Origin: Streptomyces sp. LUP47B
GTDB lineage: Bacteria; Actinomycetota; Actinomycetes; Streptomycetales; Streptomycetaceae
Length of the DNA stretch: 64,000 nt
Assembly: GCF_001746295.1 (NCBI RefSeq)
Contig: NZ_MJAH01000023.1
Span: 1 to 64,000 of the forward strand
Direction: 5' to 3'
This document shows, piece after piece, positions 51,604-58,857 of this stretch (positions within the stretch are counted from its first letter, which is position 1; every line of letters starts with the position of its first letter). Below the pieces are notes generated by a model that saw only the letters and a list, made by a program, of their open reading frames with translations, did no database searches and was not told the DNA's origin. Made by a program: the position numbers and the translations under genes.

Positions 51604-51724
51604 CTGGACCCCCTGCCGGCTGCTTCACTCACTAACAATCATTCAACTCGAACGTGACGCAGCACACACCTGGTTCCCGCAAGATTGAAGGAATCGTTGT
51701 ACGCCGGAAACGCTCCGAATCCCC

Positions 51725-52183
51725 TTAAACAGCTCTCCGGTCCGGCTCCAGCCGCAGATCGACCCACTCGTCGCTCTCGCCGTCCAGCACGTACCGGTCG
51801 ACCTCGACGAACCCACGCGCCAGCGCGAACCGCGCCCCGTCCCCATTGACGGCCAGCACACATGTCTCGATCACCCGGGCGCCGAGCACACGCGCATGAT
51901 CAAGACCCTTCTCGTAGAGTGCCGTCCCGAAACCCCGCCGACGGTAATCGGGCAGCACGCGCGCGATGACCGTCGCCACAGCCTCCTCTCCGTCCGGCGG
52001 CCGCACGGTCGAGCACCCCACGAGCGTGTCCCCGAGATACGCGTTCTCCAGCCGGTACCGCCGGCCGCGCTCACGTACGTCCTCGGCGCTCATGGCAGCC
52101 GGCGGAACGATCACGTTGTGCACATACCGCCACTGCTCGAGCATGCCGTCCCCCACGACGGGCTCTATCCGCAGATCAGTCAC
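51725..52183 (-). CDS. GNAT-family N-acetyltransferase
   Basis: About 152 residues. The acetyl-CoA loop is VLPDYRRRGFGTALYEKGLD, and GARFALARGFVEVDRYV is the family's end motif. Three in-frame GTGs lie close together (52192, 52189, 52183); GAGGGGAA is best spaced for 52183. It overlaps the RidA gene, so the two are coupled. Substrate unknown. Confidence 0.78.
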   Translation of the reverse strand: MTDLRIEPVVGDGMLEQWRYVHNVIVPPAAMSAEDVRERGRRYRLENAYLGDTLVGCSTVRPPDGEEAVATVIARVLPDYRRRGFGTALYEKGLDHARVLGARVIETCVLAVNGDGARFALARGFVEVDRYVLDGESDEWVDLRLEPDRRAV

Positions 52184-52553
52184 GGTCACCACTTCCCCTC
52201 CGCGCGTCCACCTCTATCTCGATCTTCATCCGGGGATCGGCGAGGCCGCACACGAGCATCGTGGCGGCCGGCCGGACATCGCCGAAGTGGCGGCGCAGGA
52301 CCGGCCAGCAGGGCTCGAAGTCGTCCCGGTCGGGCAACAGGTAGCGCACCCGCACCACGTCCGCCAAGGTGCACCCCGCATCGGCCAGAGCGGCCCCGAT
52401 GTTCCGCAGACACTGCTCGGCCTGCTCCACCACGTCGTCCGAGATCGTCATCGCGGCGTAGTCGAACCCGGTCGTCCCGGACACGTGCACCCGGTCCCCG
52501 TCGACTACGGCGCGCGCGTACCCGATGTGTTCCTCGAAGGAGGAACCACTCAT
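52176..52553 (-). CDS. RidA/YjgF-family protein
   Basis: 125 residues from MSGSSFEEHIGYAR. Family features are VDGDRVHVSGTTGFDY, EQAEQCLRNIGAALADAGCT, the conserved Arg in VVRVRYLLPD, and IEIEVDARR at the end. RidA proteins hydrolyse reactive enamine/imine intermediates made by PLP enzymes; some members have other roles. An ATG at 52574 would add seven residues. Overlaps the GNAT gene downstream. Confidence 0.82.
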   Translation of the reverse strand: MSGSSFEEHIGYARAVVDGDRVHVSGTTGFDYAAMTISDDVVEQAEQCLRNIGAALADAGCTLADVVRVRYLLPDRDDFEPCWPVLRRHFGDVRPAATMLVCGLADPRMKIEIEVDARRGSGDRD

Positions 52554-52718
52554 GATCGCTCGTCGCTTTGTCATGCACGGAACGCTAATCGCTGTCGGAC
52601 TCTGCTGGCACGAGGCGACGGATACGGCCGGAGCACTCGGTCGGAAACCTCGGAGTCAATATCCCGGAAAACCGGTTGATCGAGGCCCGACTGCTTCCTA
52701 GGGTGTGGTCTACGCATG

Positions 52719-52776
52719 AAGGGAGGTGATCGGGTAAATGACTGAAACCCGGACGCGCGAGGTGGCTGCGGGCTAG
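52719..52776 (+). CDS. 12-residue mini-ORF with near-ideal ribosome binding site
   Basis: AAGGGAGGTGATC at 52719-52731 is almost the full complement of the 16S rRNA 3' end. Six bases later an ATG at 52738 opens MTETRTREVAAG, ending in TAG at 52774-52776. A hairpin with GGTGGC/GCCACC arms (52761-52788) spans the stop codon. No gene on this strand follows until dmdR1 at 53923. It could be a leader peptide or a translated small RNA. The rest of 52580-52940 shows no other gene. Confidence 0.4.
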
Positions 52777-52856
52777 CGGCCTGCCACCACATTCAGTGCG
52801 GTGCCGGACCCGCGTGTACGAGATGCACGCAGCCGGCCAATTCAACGCAGTCACCC

Positions 52857-52927
52857 GACCCGCGAGCTCGCCGGTACGTCCGGCCGGCTCCCTCGCCGCA
52901 AGGCGGAGGGACCAGAGCTCGCGGGTC
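52857..52927 (-). terminator. Perfect 13-bp inverted repeat downstream of the SIS gene
   Basis: GACCCGCGAGCTC and GAGCTCGCGGGTC, 45 bases apart, with a further internal stem (CCCTCGCC/GGCGGAGGG, one bulge). It lies 13 bp beyond the SIS stop on its strand, so it probably folds into a branched terminator or 3'-end structure. Confidence 0.5.
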
Positions 52928-52940
52928 GTCTGCGTTCTGA

Positions 52941-53717
52941 CTACTGCCGGTAGAAGATCCGGTCCCCGTACTCCTCGAACACTCGGTCGTTCCACTCCAG
53001 CCCGCCGTCCACGTTCCCCGACCGCAGCAGCGGCGGCTCGATCCCCCGCTGCGCCAGCGCTCCCGCCGCCGTGGCCATCACCGCCTGGAGCAGTGCCGAG
53101 GTCACGACCGTGGAGGCGGGGGCGAAGGGGGCCGGGATGGTGTCCAGGGTGAGTTCCGCGTCGCCTACGGCGATCTTGGAGTCGAGGACGACGTCGCAGT
53201 GGTCCTTGAGGAAGGTGCCGGAGCTGTGGCGGGGCTGCGTCTCCGTCGTATAGGCGACCGACGTGACGCCGATGACCTTCACGCCCAGGGAGCGCGCGGT
53301 CAGGGCCATTTCCACGGGGAGGGCATTGCGGCCGGAGAGGGAGATGATCACGAGGGCGTCGCCCGCGCGGAGGGGCGAGCAGCTCAGGACGGCGCTCGCG
53401 AGGCCGTCGACGCGTTCGAGGGCGGAGCCGAGGGTGGCCGGCATGACGTCGACGCCCACGACCCCCGGGACGGTCAGCAGGTTCATGAGGGCGAGTCCGC
53501 CGGCCCGGTAGACGAGGTCCTGCGCGGCGAGCGAGGAGTGCCCGGCGCCGAAGGCGAAGAGGCGGCCACCGGCGGCGACGGTGTCGGCGAGGAGCTCACC
53601 GGCTGTCGCGACGGCCTCGGCCTCCTCGTCCCGGACCCGTTGCAGCAGCCCGATCGCGGCGTCGAAGAACTGCCCGGACAGCTTGCCGTCAGCGCTCGCG
53701 GAGCCCGTCTCGCCCAT
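52941..53717 (-). CDS. SIS-domain sugar-isomerase-like protein
   Basis: 258 residues. The sugar-phosphate-binding SIS fold shows FAFGAGHSSLAAQDLVYRAG and DALVIISLSGRNALPVEMAL, then VIGVTSVAYT. It resembles the UPF0309 group of phosphosugar-binding proteins. Substrate unknown. It is divergent from dmdR1, and the same pair of neighbours is found in S. coelicolor as I remember it. Confidence 0.8.
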   Translation of the reverse strand: MGETGSASADGKLSGQFFDAAIGLLQRVRDEEAEAVATAGELLADTVAAGGRLFAFGAGHSSLAAQDLVYRAGGLALMNLLTVPGVVGVDVMPATLGSALERVDGLASAVLSCSPLRAGDALVIISLSGRNALPVEMALTARSLGVKVIGVTSVAYTTETQPRHSSGTFLKDHCDVVLDSKIAVGDAELTLDTIPAPFAPASTVVTSALLQAVMATAAGALAQRGIEPPLLRSGNVDGGLEWNDRVFEEYGDRIFYRQ

Positions 53718-53835
53718 GCGTCGTCCAACCCTTCGTCGCCGTGTCGCGGATCACCGTGCGGTCTGGACCAGTGGGATGTCAATACGGCCGCGCGCCTGGT
53801 CGTAACCGCTTGGTTTCAACGGCGCGGCACGCTTG

Positions 53836-54759
53836 TCAGTGGTATCCGGCAGAATTGATGCCAGGGCCAGCGCACGAGCCGGGAAGCTGTCGTGCTTCCG
53901 GCGATCTCATCAAGGGGCACGTATGTCCGGACTGATCGACACCACGGAGATGTATCTCCGCACCATCCTCGAGCTGGAGGAGGAAGGTGTGGTCCCCATG
54001 CGCGCCCGGATCGCCGAGCGGCTCGACCAGAGCGGGCCGACGGTCAGTCAGACGGTGGCGCGGATGGAGCGTGACGGGCTGGTGTCGGTCGCCAGTGACC
54101 GGCATCTGGAGCTGACGGACGAGGGCCGGCGGCTGGCCACGCGTGTGATGCGCAAGCACCGGCTCGCGGAGTGTCTGCTGGTCGATGTGATCGGTCTGGA
54201 GTGGGAGCAGGTCCACGCGGAGGCGTGTCGCTGGGAGCATGTGATGAGTGAGGCGGTGGAGCGCCGGGTGCTGGAGCTGCTGCGTCACCCCACCGAGTCG
54301 CCGTACGGCAACCCGATCCCGGGTCTGGAGGAGCTGGGTGAGAAGGACGGTGCCGATCCGTTCCTGGACGAGGGCATGGTGTCGCTGGCCGAGCTGGATC
54401 CGGGTCTCGACGGCAAGACGGTCGTCGTGCGCCGTATCGGTGAGCCGATCCAGACGGACGCGCAGCTGATGTACACGTTGCGTCGGGCGGGTGTGCAGCC
54501 CGGTTCGGTGGTGAGTGTGACGGAGTCGGCGGGCGGGGTGCTGGTGGGCAGCGGTGGCGAGGCCGCGGAGCTGGAGTCGGATGTCGCCTCGCATGTGTTC
54601 GTGGCCAAGCGCTGACGGTCGCCGGGGGCTCAGATTGTCGGGAGCTGTGGGGCAGTTGTGGCTTGTCCGAGTCTCTTCCGGGGCTCCGTCGGTCCAGGAT
54701 TCACTGTGCGGAATCGCAGCGCTACGACGCTTCCCGTGCGAGGCTGTCGCGTGGGGCAT
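53836..54759 (-). CDS. adm: Antiparallel ORF over dmdR1 (adm-like)
   Basis: A 307-codon open frame that covers the whole of dmdR1 on the opposite strand. In S. coelicolor an antiparallel gene named adm has been described over dmdR1, reported to affect siderophore and antibiotic production. The product here is rich in Arg, His, Leu and Gln (QLRVRLDRLTDTAHDD; THHMLPATRLRVDLLPLQ) with no recognisable domain. Most such frames in GC-rich DNA are shadows, so only the precedent makes this one credible. Confidence 0.4.
   Translation of the reverse strand: MPHATASHGKRRSAAIPHSESWTDGAPEETRTSHNCPTAPDNLSPRRPSALGHEHMRGDIRLQLRGLATAAHQHPARRLRHTHHRTGLHTRPTQRVHQLRVRLDRLTDTAHDDRLAVETRIQLGQRHHALVQERIGTVLLTQLLQTRDRVAVRRLGGVTQQLQHPALHRLTHHMLPATRLRVDLLPLQTDHIDQQTLREPVLAHHTRGQPPALVRQLQMPVTGDRHQPVTLHPRHRLTDRRPALVEPLGDPGAHGDHTFLLQLEDGAEIHLRGVDQSGHTCPLMRSPEARQLPGSCAGPGINSAGYH
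53923..54615 (+). CDS. dmdR1: DtxR-family iron-dependent repressor DmdR1
   Basis: 230 residues. Winged helix LIDTTEMYLRTILELEEEGV, RIAERLDQSGPTVSQTVARM, then metal-site residues in RKHRLAECLLVDVIGLEW and CRWEHVMSEAVE, and a C-terminal SH3-like domain (VSLAELDPGLDGKTVVVRRI...). The cysteine and histidine ligands of DtxR metal site 2 are present (AEACRWEHVM). With Fe2+ it should repress siderophore genes through iron boxes. ATG 53923 has AAGGGG upstream. No iron box is visible in its own promoter region. Confidence 0.92.
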   Translation: MSGLIDTTEMYLRTILELEEEGVVPMRARIAERLDQSGPTVSQTVARMERDGLVSVASDRHLELTDEGRRLATRVMRKHRLAECLLVDVIGLEWEQVHAEACRWEHVMSEAVERRVLELLRHPTESPYGNPIPGLEELGEKDGADPFLDEGMVSLAELDPGLDGKTVVVRRIGEPIQTDAQLMYTLRRAGVQPGSVVSVTESAGGVLVGSGGEAAELESDVASHVFVAKR

Positions 54760-54801
54760 ATGACCTGAGGGGGCGGGCGGATGTGCCGTAGGCGTATGGA
54801 T

Positions 54802-54829
54802 GGCCCCGGCACCTTTCGGTGCCGGGGCC
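54802..54829 (+). terminator. Strong hairpin downstream of dmdR1
   Basis: GGCCCCGGCACC, loop TTTC, then GGTGCCGGGGCC: a perfect 12-bp stem, 186 bp after the dmdR1 stop. The region 54616-54800 shows no gene. Confidence 0.7.
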
Positions 54830-54996
54830 GGTCCTCCCCTGTGCTGACCCGGAGCCCCGAGCTCTCAGGGTCATTCCCCTCGGACCGATTTCCCCGAGCG
54901 GTCCGCCTCCCGCTGAAGATCTCCCCTTGGCGGCGGCGATCATTCCTTGAGCGTGGTCACTCGAACGAGGGGTGTTGCCGTTCCGAAGGCCCAATG

Positions 54997-55016
54997 TCGA
55001 ATGCTCATTCGATAAT
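54997..55016 (+). promoter_or_regulatory. Palindrome with adjoining -10-like box before the hydrolase
   Basis: TCGAATGCTCATTCGA (54997-55012) is an inverted repeat with 7-bp arms, and GATAAT (55011-55016) overlaps its end and resembles a -10 element. It lies about 150 bp before the hydrolase start and is the only structured element in 54830-55161. A repressor bound there would block the promoter. Confidence 0.4.
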
Positions 55017-55161
55017 CTGCGAGTGACGGGACGCACGGGACGTGCGCTGCACAGATGTACGGCACAGCACCGACAGACAGGACAGGCACGGCAGTCAGGA
55101 CACGGTTCACAGGGCGGCTCGAGCGGGAGCGGGCGGTCCGGGCGGAGCTAGGGGGGTGCCA

Positions 55162-56100
55162 ATGGCGCGGCGCATCGACGTGACCGGGGCGGGCGGCGTA
55201 CGTCTTGCGGCCTGGGAGTTCGGTGACCCTCCCAAGACCGATCCAAGCGATCCAACCGATCCGACCGATCCGACGGATCCGGCGAGGGAGCTCACGCAAG
55301 CCCCGGAGAAACGATCACCCGGGGTGCTGTTACTGCACGGCCTGATGGGCCGAGCCTCGCACTGGGCGTCCACCGCCCGCTGGCTCTCCGAGCGCTACCG
55401 CGCCGTCGCGCTCGACCAGCGCGGTCACGGCCAGAGCGACAAGCCCCCTCGGGCCGCTTTCACCCGTGACGCGTACGTCGAGGACGCCGAGGCCGCCCTC
55501 GAGCAGCTCGCTCTCGCCCCGACCGTCCTGATCGGCCATGCCATGGGCGCCCTCACCGCCTGGCAGCTCGCCGCGCGGCGGCCCGACCTGGTCCGCGGGG
55601 TGATCATCTGCGACATGCGGGCCTCCGCCCTCGGCGCCGCCTCGCAGCGGGAGTGGGGCGAGTGGTTCAAGGCCTGGCCCGTCCCGTTCGCCACGCTCGC
55701 CGACGTACGCAAGTGGTTCGGCGAGGACGACCCCTGGGTGGAGCGGCCCAACCCGGCGCGCGGCGAGTTCTACGCCGAGGTGATGGCCGAGTCCCCCGAC
55801 GGCTGGCGCCCCGTCTTCGAGCCCGAGCAGATGCTGTCCTCCCGCGAGACCTGGGTCTACGACGCCCACTGGGAGGAGCTCACCCAGGTCAGGTGCCCCG
55901 CCCTGGTCGTCCGCGGCCTCGACGGCGAACTGGGCCGCGCCGAGGCCCAGGAGATGGTGCGCGTCCTGCCCCGTGGCGAGTACGCCGAGGTCGCCGACGC
56001 CGGCCACCTCGTCCACTACGACCAGCCGGAGGCATGGCGGGCCGCCATAGAGCCCTTCCTGGACCGCCTGGAAGGCCTGGGCGGCGGGAACACCGGCTGA
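55162..56100 (+). CDS. Alpha/beta-hydrolase fold protein lacking the nucleophile Ser
   Basis: 312 residues. Oxyanion strand PGVLLLHGLMGRASHW, RAVALDQRGHGQSDKP, acid in VVRGLDGELGR and base in VADAGHLVHYD are all present. The nucleophile elbow reads IGHAMGA: Ala127 replaces the catalytic serine of GHSMG. It should not be a normal serine hydrolase. Residues 27-41 are five Asp-Pro-X repeats between the first strands. ATG 55162 has AGGGGGG five bases upstream. Confidence 0.85.
   Translation: MARRIDVTGAGGVRLAAWEFGDPPKTDPSDPTDPTDPTDPARELTQAPEKRSPGVLLLHGLMGRASHWASTARWLSERYRAVALDQRGHGQSDKPPRAAFTRDAYVEDAEAALEQLALAPTVLIGHAMGALTAWQLAARRPDLVRGVIICDMRASALGAASQREWGEWFKAWPVPFATLADVRKWFGEDDPWVERPNPARGEFYAEVMAESPDGWRPVFEPEQMLSSRETWVYDAHWEELTQVRCPALVVRGLDGELGRAEAQEMVRVLPRGEYAEVADAGHLVHYDQPEAWRAAIEPFLDRLEGLGGGNTG
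55240..55284 (+). repeat. Five 9-bp repeats coding Asp-Pro-Ser/Thr/Ala
   Basis: Units GATCCAAGC, GATCCAACC, GATCCGACC, GATCCGACG and GATCCGGCG, in frame in the hydrolase gene. They add an acidic, proline-rich loop near the N-terminus. Likely made by slippage. Confidence 0.8.
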
Positions 56101-56152
56101 CGCACGACAGGGCCGCGAGGCGAGCGCCCCCTTGTTCCTGACGGACGCGAAG

Positions 56153-56179
56153 CCCCCGACGGACCATGTCCGCCGGGGG
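56153..56179. terminator. Hairpin between convergent genes
   Basis: CCCCCGACGGAC, loop CAT, GTCCGCCGGGGG: 12-bp stem with one mismatch. It lies between the hydrolase stop and the stop of the large exported protein and could end both transcripts. Confidence 0.6.
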
Positions 56180-56188
56180 CCGGAAGGA

Positions 56189-58729
56189 TCAGCGCACGTC
56201 GACGTAGTCGCCGCCGGCCGTGGCGGTCGCGGTCGTGGTGCTGCCCGCGAAGCTGTAGCGCCAGTAGCCGTCGGTGGTGGCCTTGACCGTGGTCTTCAGG
56301 TTTCCGGTGCTGTTCGTCGTGACCGTCTTCACGGTCGTGTACGTGGTCGCGCCCTTCTTGCGGAACTGCAGTTGGACCTTCTGGCCCACGTACCCGTGGA
56401 AGCCGCCGAGGGCCTCCCAGTCGGCACGGGAGAGCTTCCCGGTGACGGTGAGCGTCTTGTTCTTGGCGACGGGCTCAGGGGAGGCGTTGACCGTGAGGGC
56501 CGCGTCCCGCAGCACCGGCACCGACTTCACCGCGTGCCGGTCGGTGTACCCGCCGCCGTCGGCGGACTCGGCCCAGGCGGCCACGTTCCAGGTGCCGGCG
56601 AGGGCGTTGCGCCCGAAGTTCCAGCGGGGCTGGATGTAGGCGAACTGGGCCGTGCAGGTCGCCGTCGTCGCGTCGACCTTGGTGCAGGACGCGGGCCAGC
56701 TGCCGTAGAGGACCGCGCTCGGGGCGTCGTACGACCCCTTGTACAGGTACATGTCGCCGCTGGCGATGCCGGACGGGTCGGTGGCGGTGAACTTCGCCGT
56801 GAACTCCTGGAGCGGCTGGTCGTGGAGTCGGACCGGCTTGCCGCCGTTGACGACGACGTTGGAGATCCGGGTCGAGCCGACCGTCTCGTCGCCCTGCCGG
56901 GCGGGGCCGGCGAAGGCCCGCACGAGGGTGCGGTCGAGGCTGCCGCCCCGGTCGTCGACGGCGGTGACGCGCAGGGTGACGTAAGCGGCGCCGGCCGGGA
57001 CGGCATACGGCGCCGAACCGTCCGCCGCGAGGGGCAGGTCGGTCCAGGTCGTGCCGTCGTCGGTGGAGGCGGACAGGCCCGTGACGCGGGTGTTCGCGGT
57101 GGCCGCGTCGGCGTTGCGGGTGGTCGCGGTCGCGGAGACGCGTACGGTTCCGGCGGCGGCCCGACCCGAGGCGTCGAGGCCCAGGACCTTCACCTGGGCG
57201 TCGATGAGCGGGAGCGCAGGCCCGGCGACACCCGCGGAGGTGCTGCTGGAGCGGAACGTCCACGTGTTGCGCACGTCCGTGGCGAGCCGCGCGTACGGCA
57301 CCCGGCGGTGCACGGTCTGCTGCAGGGTGTACGACTGCTCCCGCGCCGGCAGCGCCGAGGAGCTCAGCGAGTGGTACGCGTCGATACCGGAACCGTCGGC
57401 GTAGACGACGCCGTCCTCGCCCGTCACCCGGTACGAGGACCGCGCGCGGCCGTCGGTTCCCTCGTGGCCGTCGGCGTCACCGAATGCGCTTCCCTCGTCC
57501 AGGTAGAACCTGCGGTTGTAGAGCTGCGAGGCGGTGAACTCGCCGAGCACGGGCTGGAGCGGGGCCGCGCCCAGCGTCTCGCCCGCACTGGTGCCCGCGG
57601 GCAGGGTGCGGGCGGCCAGGTCGAGGTACTGGTCGAAGGTGCCGTAGTCCAGGAGCCGGCCGTACTCGACGCCCGGGGTGACGTACTCGGTGACCGGACC
57701 GGCCGCCGGCACCGCGGCACCGATGTAGACGCCGGTCCACTCGCCGAAGTCCGGGACGCTCTGGAGGAAGGCGGTGGTCCGGGTGCCCGGGGCATGGACC
57801 TGGGTGACCGTCCTGGCCAGGGATGCCCGGGTGACCTGCTTGACCGGCGAGGTCGGCACGGTGGTGGTGAAGCTGTGGGTGAGGTCGTAGCGGTAGGGGC
57901 TCGGGACGTTCGCCGAGGAGCCCTTCTTCGCCAGGACGTCGTGGATGCGCAGCGAGACGCCCGGCATGGTGAACGGCGTGACGTACACCTTGGCGTCGTC
58001 GGAGCCGGCGAAGCCCGCCAGGTCACCGCCGGGCACGCTCAGCCAGACGGCCGCGGACTGCCGGGTGGCGGTGGTGTCGTCGGTGCGGATGCCGGTTTCC
58101 TTGGCGGCTCGCTGGTCGAAGTTCACCGTCCTGGCGGCCGAGCCGACTGTGAAGGACTGGGCGAGCAGATAGCTCGGCTGGAGCCAGTCGGAGTGCAGTG
58201 CCACCGCGAAGTAGTCGCCCGGCGGCAGCTTGACGCTTGACGTGGGCCCGTACGCGTCGCTGTTGACCGGGTACGACGTCCAGGTCTTGCGGTTCCAGAC
58301 GTAGAACAGCTTGCCCGCCACGCTCGCGTGCGTGATCGCCAGCTTGACGGAGTACGTCGACGCGGCCGCGGAAGCGGTGGTGGTCGCGGTCGGCTGCACC
58401 GTGAGGCTCGCCGGTGCCCGGTCCGCCGCGCGCTCGGCGCTCGGTCGCACGGAGACCCGGCCGTCGAGCGACGCGACCGAGTAAAGGGTCCGCTCCGCGC
58501 GGTCCGCCGCGGTGATGTGGAGGTTCCGGCCGCCGACCAGGTCCACGCGGTCGCCGTTGCCCAACTCGACGCCCGCAACGCCCGGTTGAGCGCGGACCGT
58601 CCCCGTGTCGGCCGTCGCCCGAGCCGCCCCGGCCGAGGGAGTCGCCCCTGCTGAAGGGGCGAGCAGCACGGACGCGATCAGTACCGCCCCGCACAGCCCC
58701 GTCCCGACGGATCTTCGAACACCGTTCAT
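56189..58729 (-). CDS. Large exported protein ending in the 3551/4536 module
   Basis: 846 residues. Signal peptide MNGVRRSVGTGLCGAVLIA with AGATPS after it. The N-terminal 550 residues have beta-rich segments (VELGNGDRVDLVGGRNLHIT; KLPPGDYFAVALHSDWLQP; AKVYVTPFTMPGVSLRIHDV) that I cannot assign. The last 240 or so match the two exported proteins at 3551 and 4536: SNVVVNGGKPVRL, ALAGTWNVAAWAES, NASPEPVAKNKTLTVTGKL, VQLQFRKKGATTYTTVKTV, DYVDVR. The shared module may attach the protein to the cell or polymer. ATG 58729 has AAGGGGGC upstream. Confidence 0.8.
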   Translation of the reverse strand: MNGVRRSVGTGLCGAVLIASVLLAPSAGATPSAGAARATADTGTVRAQPGVAGVELGNGDRVDLVGGRNLHITAADRAERTLYSVASLDGRVSVRPSAERAADRAPASLTVQPTATTTASAAASTYSVKLAITHASVAGKLFYVWNRKTWTSYPVNSDAYGPTSSVKLPPGDYFAVALHSDWLQPSYLLAQSFTVGSAARTVNFDQRAAKETGIRTDDTTATRQSAAVWLSVPGGDLAGFAGSDDAKVYVTPFTMPGVSLRIHDVLAKKGSSANVPSPYRYDLTHSFTTTVPTSPVKQVTRASLARTVTQVHAPGTRTTAFLQSVPDFGEWTGVYIGAAVPAAGPVTEYVTPGVEYGRLLDYGTFDQYLDLAARTLPAGTSAGETLGAAPLQPVLGEFTASQLYNRRFYLDEGSAFGDADGHEGTDGRARSSYRVTGEDGVVYADGSGIDAYHSLSSSALPAREQSYTLQQTVHRRVPYARLATDVRNTWTFRSSSTSAGVAGPALPLIDAQVKVLGLDASGRAAAGTVRVSATATTRNADAATANTRVTGLSASTDDGTTWTDLPLAADGSAPYAVPAGAAYVTLRVTAVDDRGGSLDRTLVRAFAGPARQGDETVGSTRISNVVVNGGKPVRLHDQPLQEFTAKFTATDPSGIASGDMYLYKGSYDAPSAVLYGSWPASCTKVDATTATCTAQFAYIQPRWNFGRNALAGTWNVAAWAESADGGGYTDRHAVKSVPVLRDAALTVNASPEPVAKNKTLTVTGKLSRADWEALGGFHGYVGQKVQLQFRKKGATTYTTVKTVTTNSTGNLKTTVKATTDGYWRYSFAGSTTTATATAGGDYVDVR

Positions 58730-58857
58730 GAATAAGCCCCCTTGCCCCTGATCCCCTGACCCTCTGGCGCGACCTTCCCGGTCCACACCTCACAGGAGTC
58801 GCAGGGTGCACTCTAGACAGCAGGTCCGACATCGGCCCGGGCCACCCGGCCGATCCG

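Noticed and set aside
53718..53922. Iron box in front of dmdR1
   Set aside because: I looked for a TTAGGTTAGGCTAACCTAA-like sequence here and near the neighbouring genes and found none.
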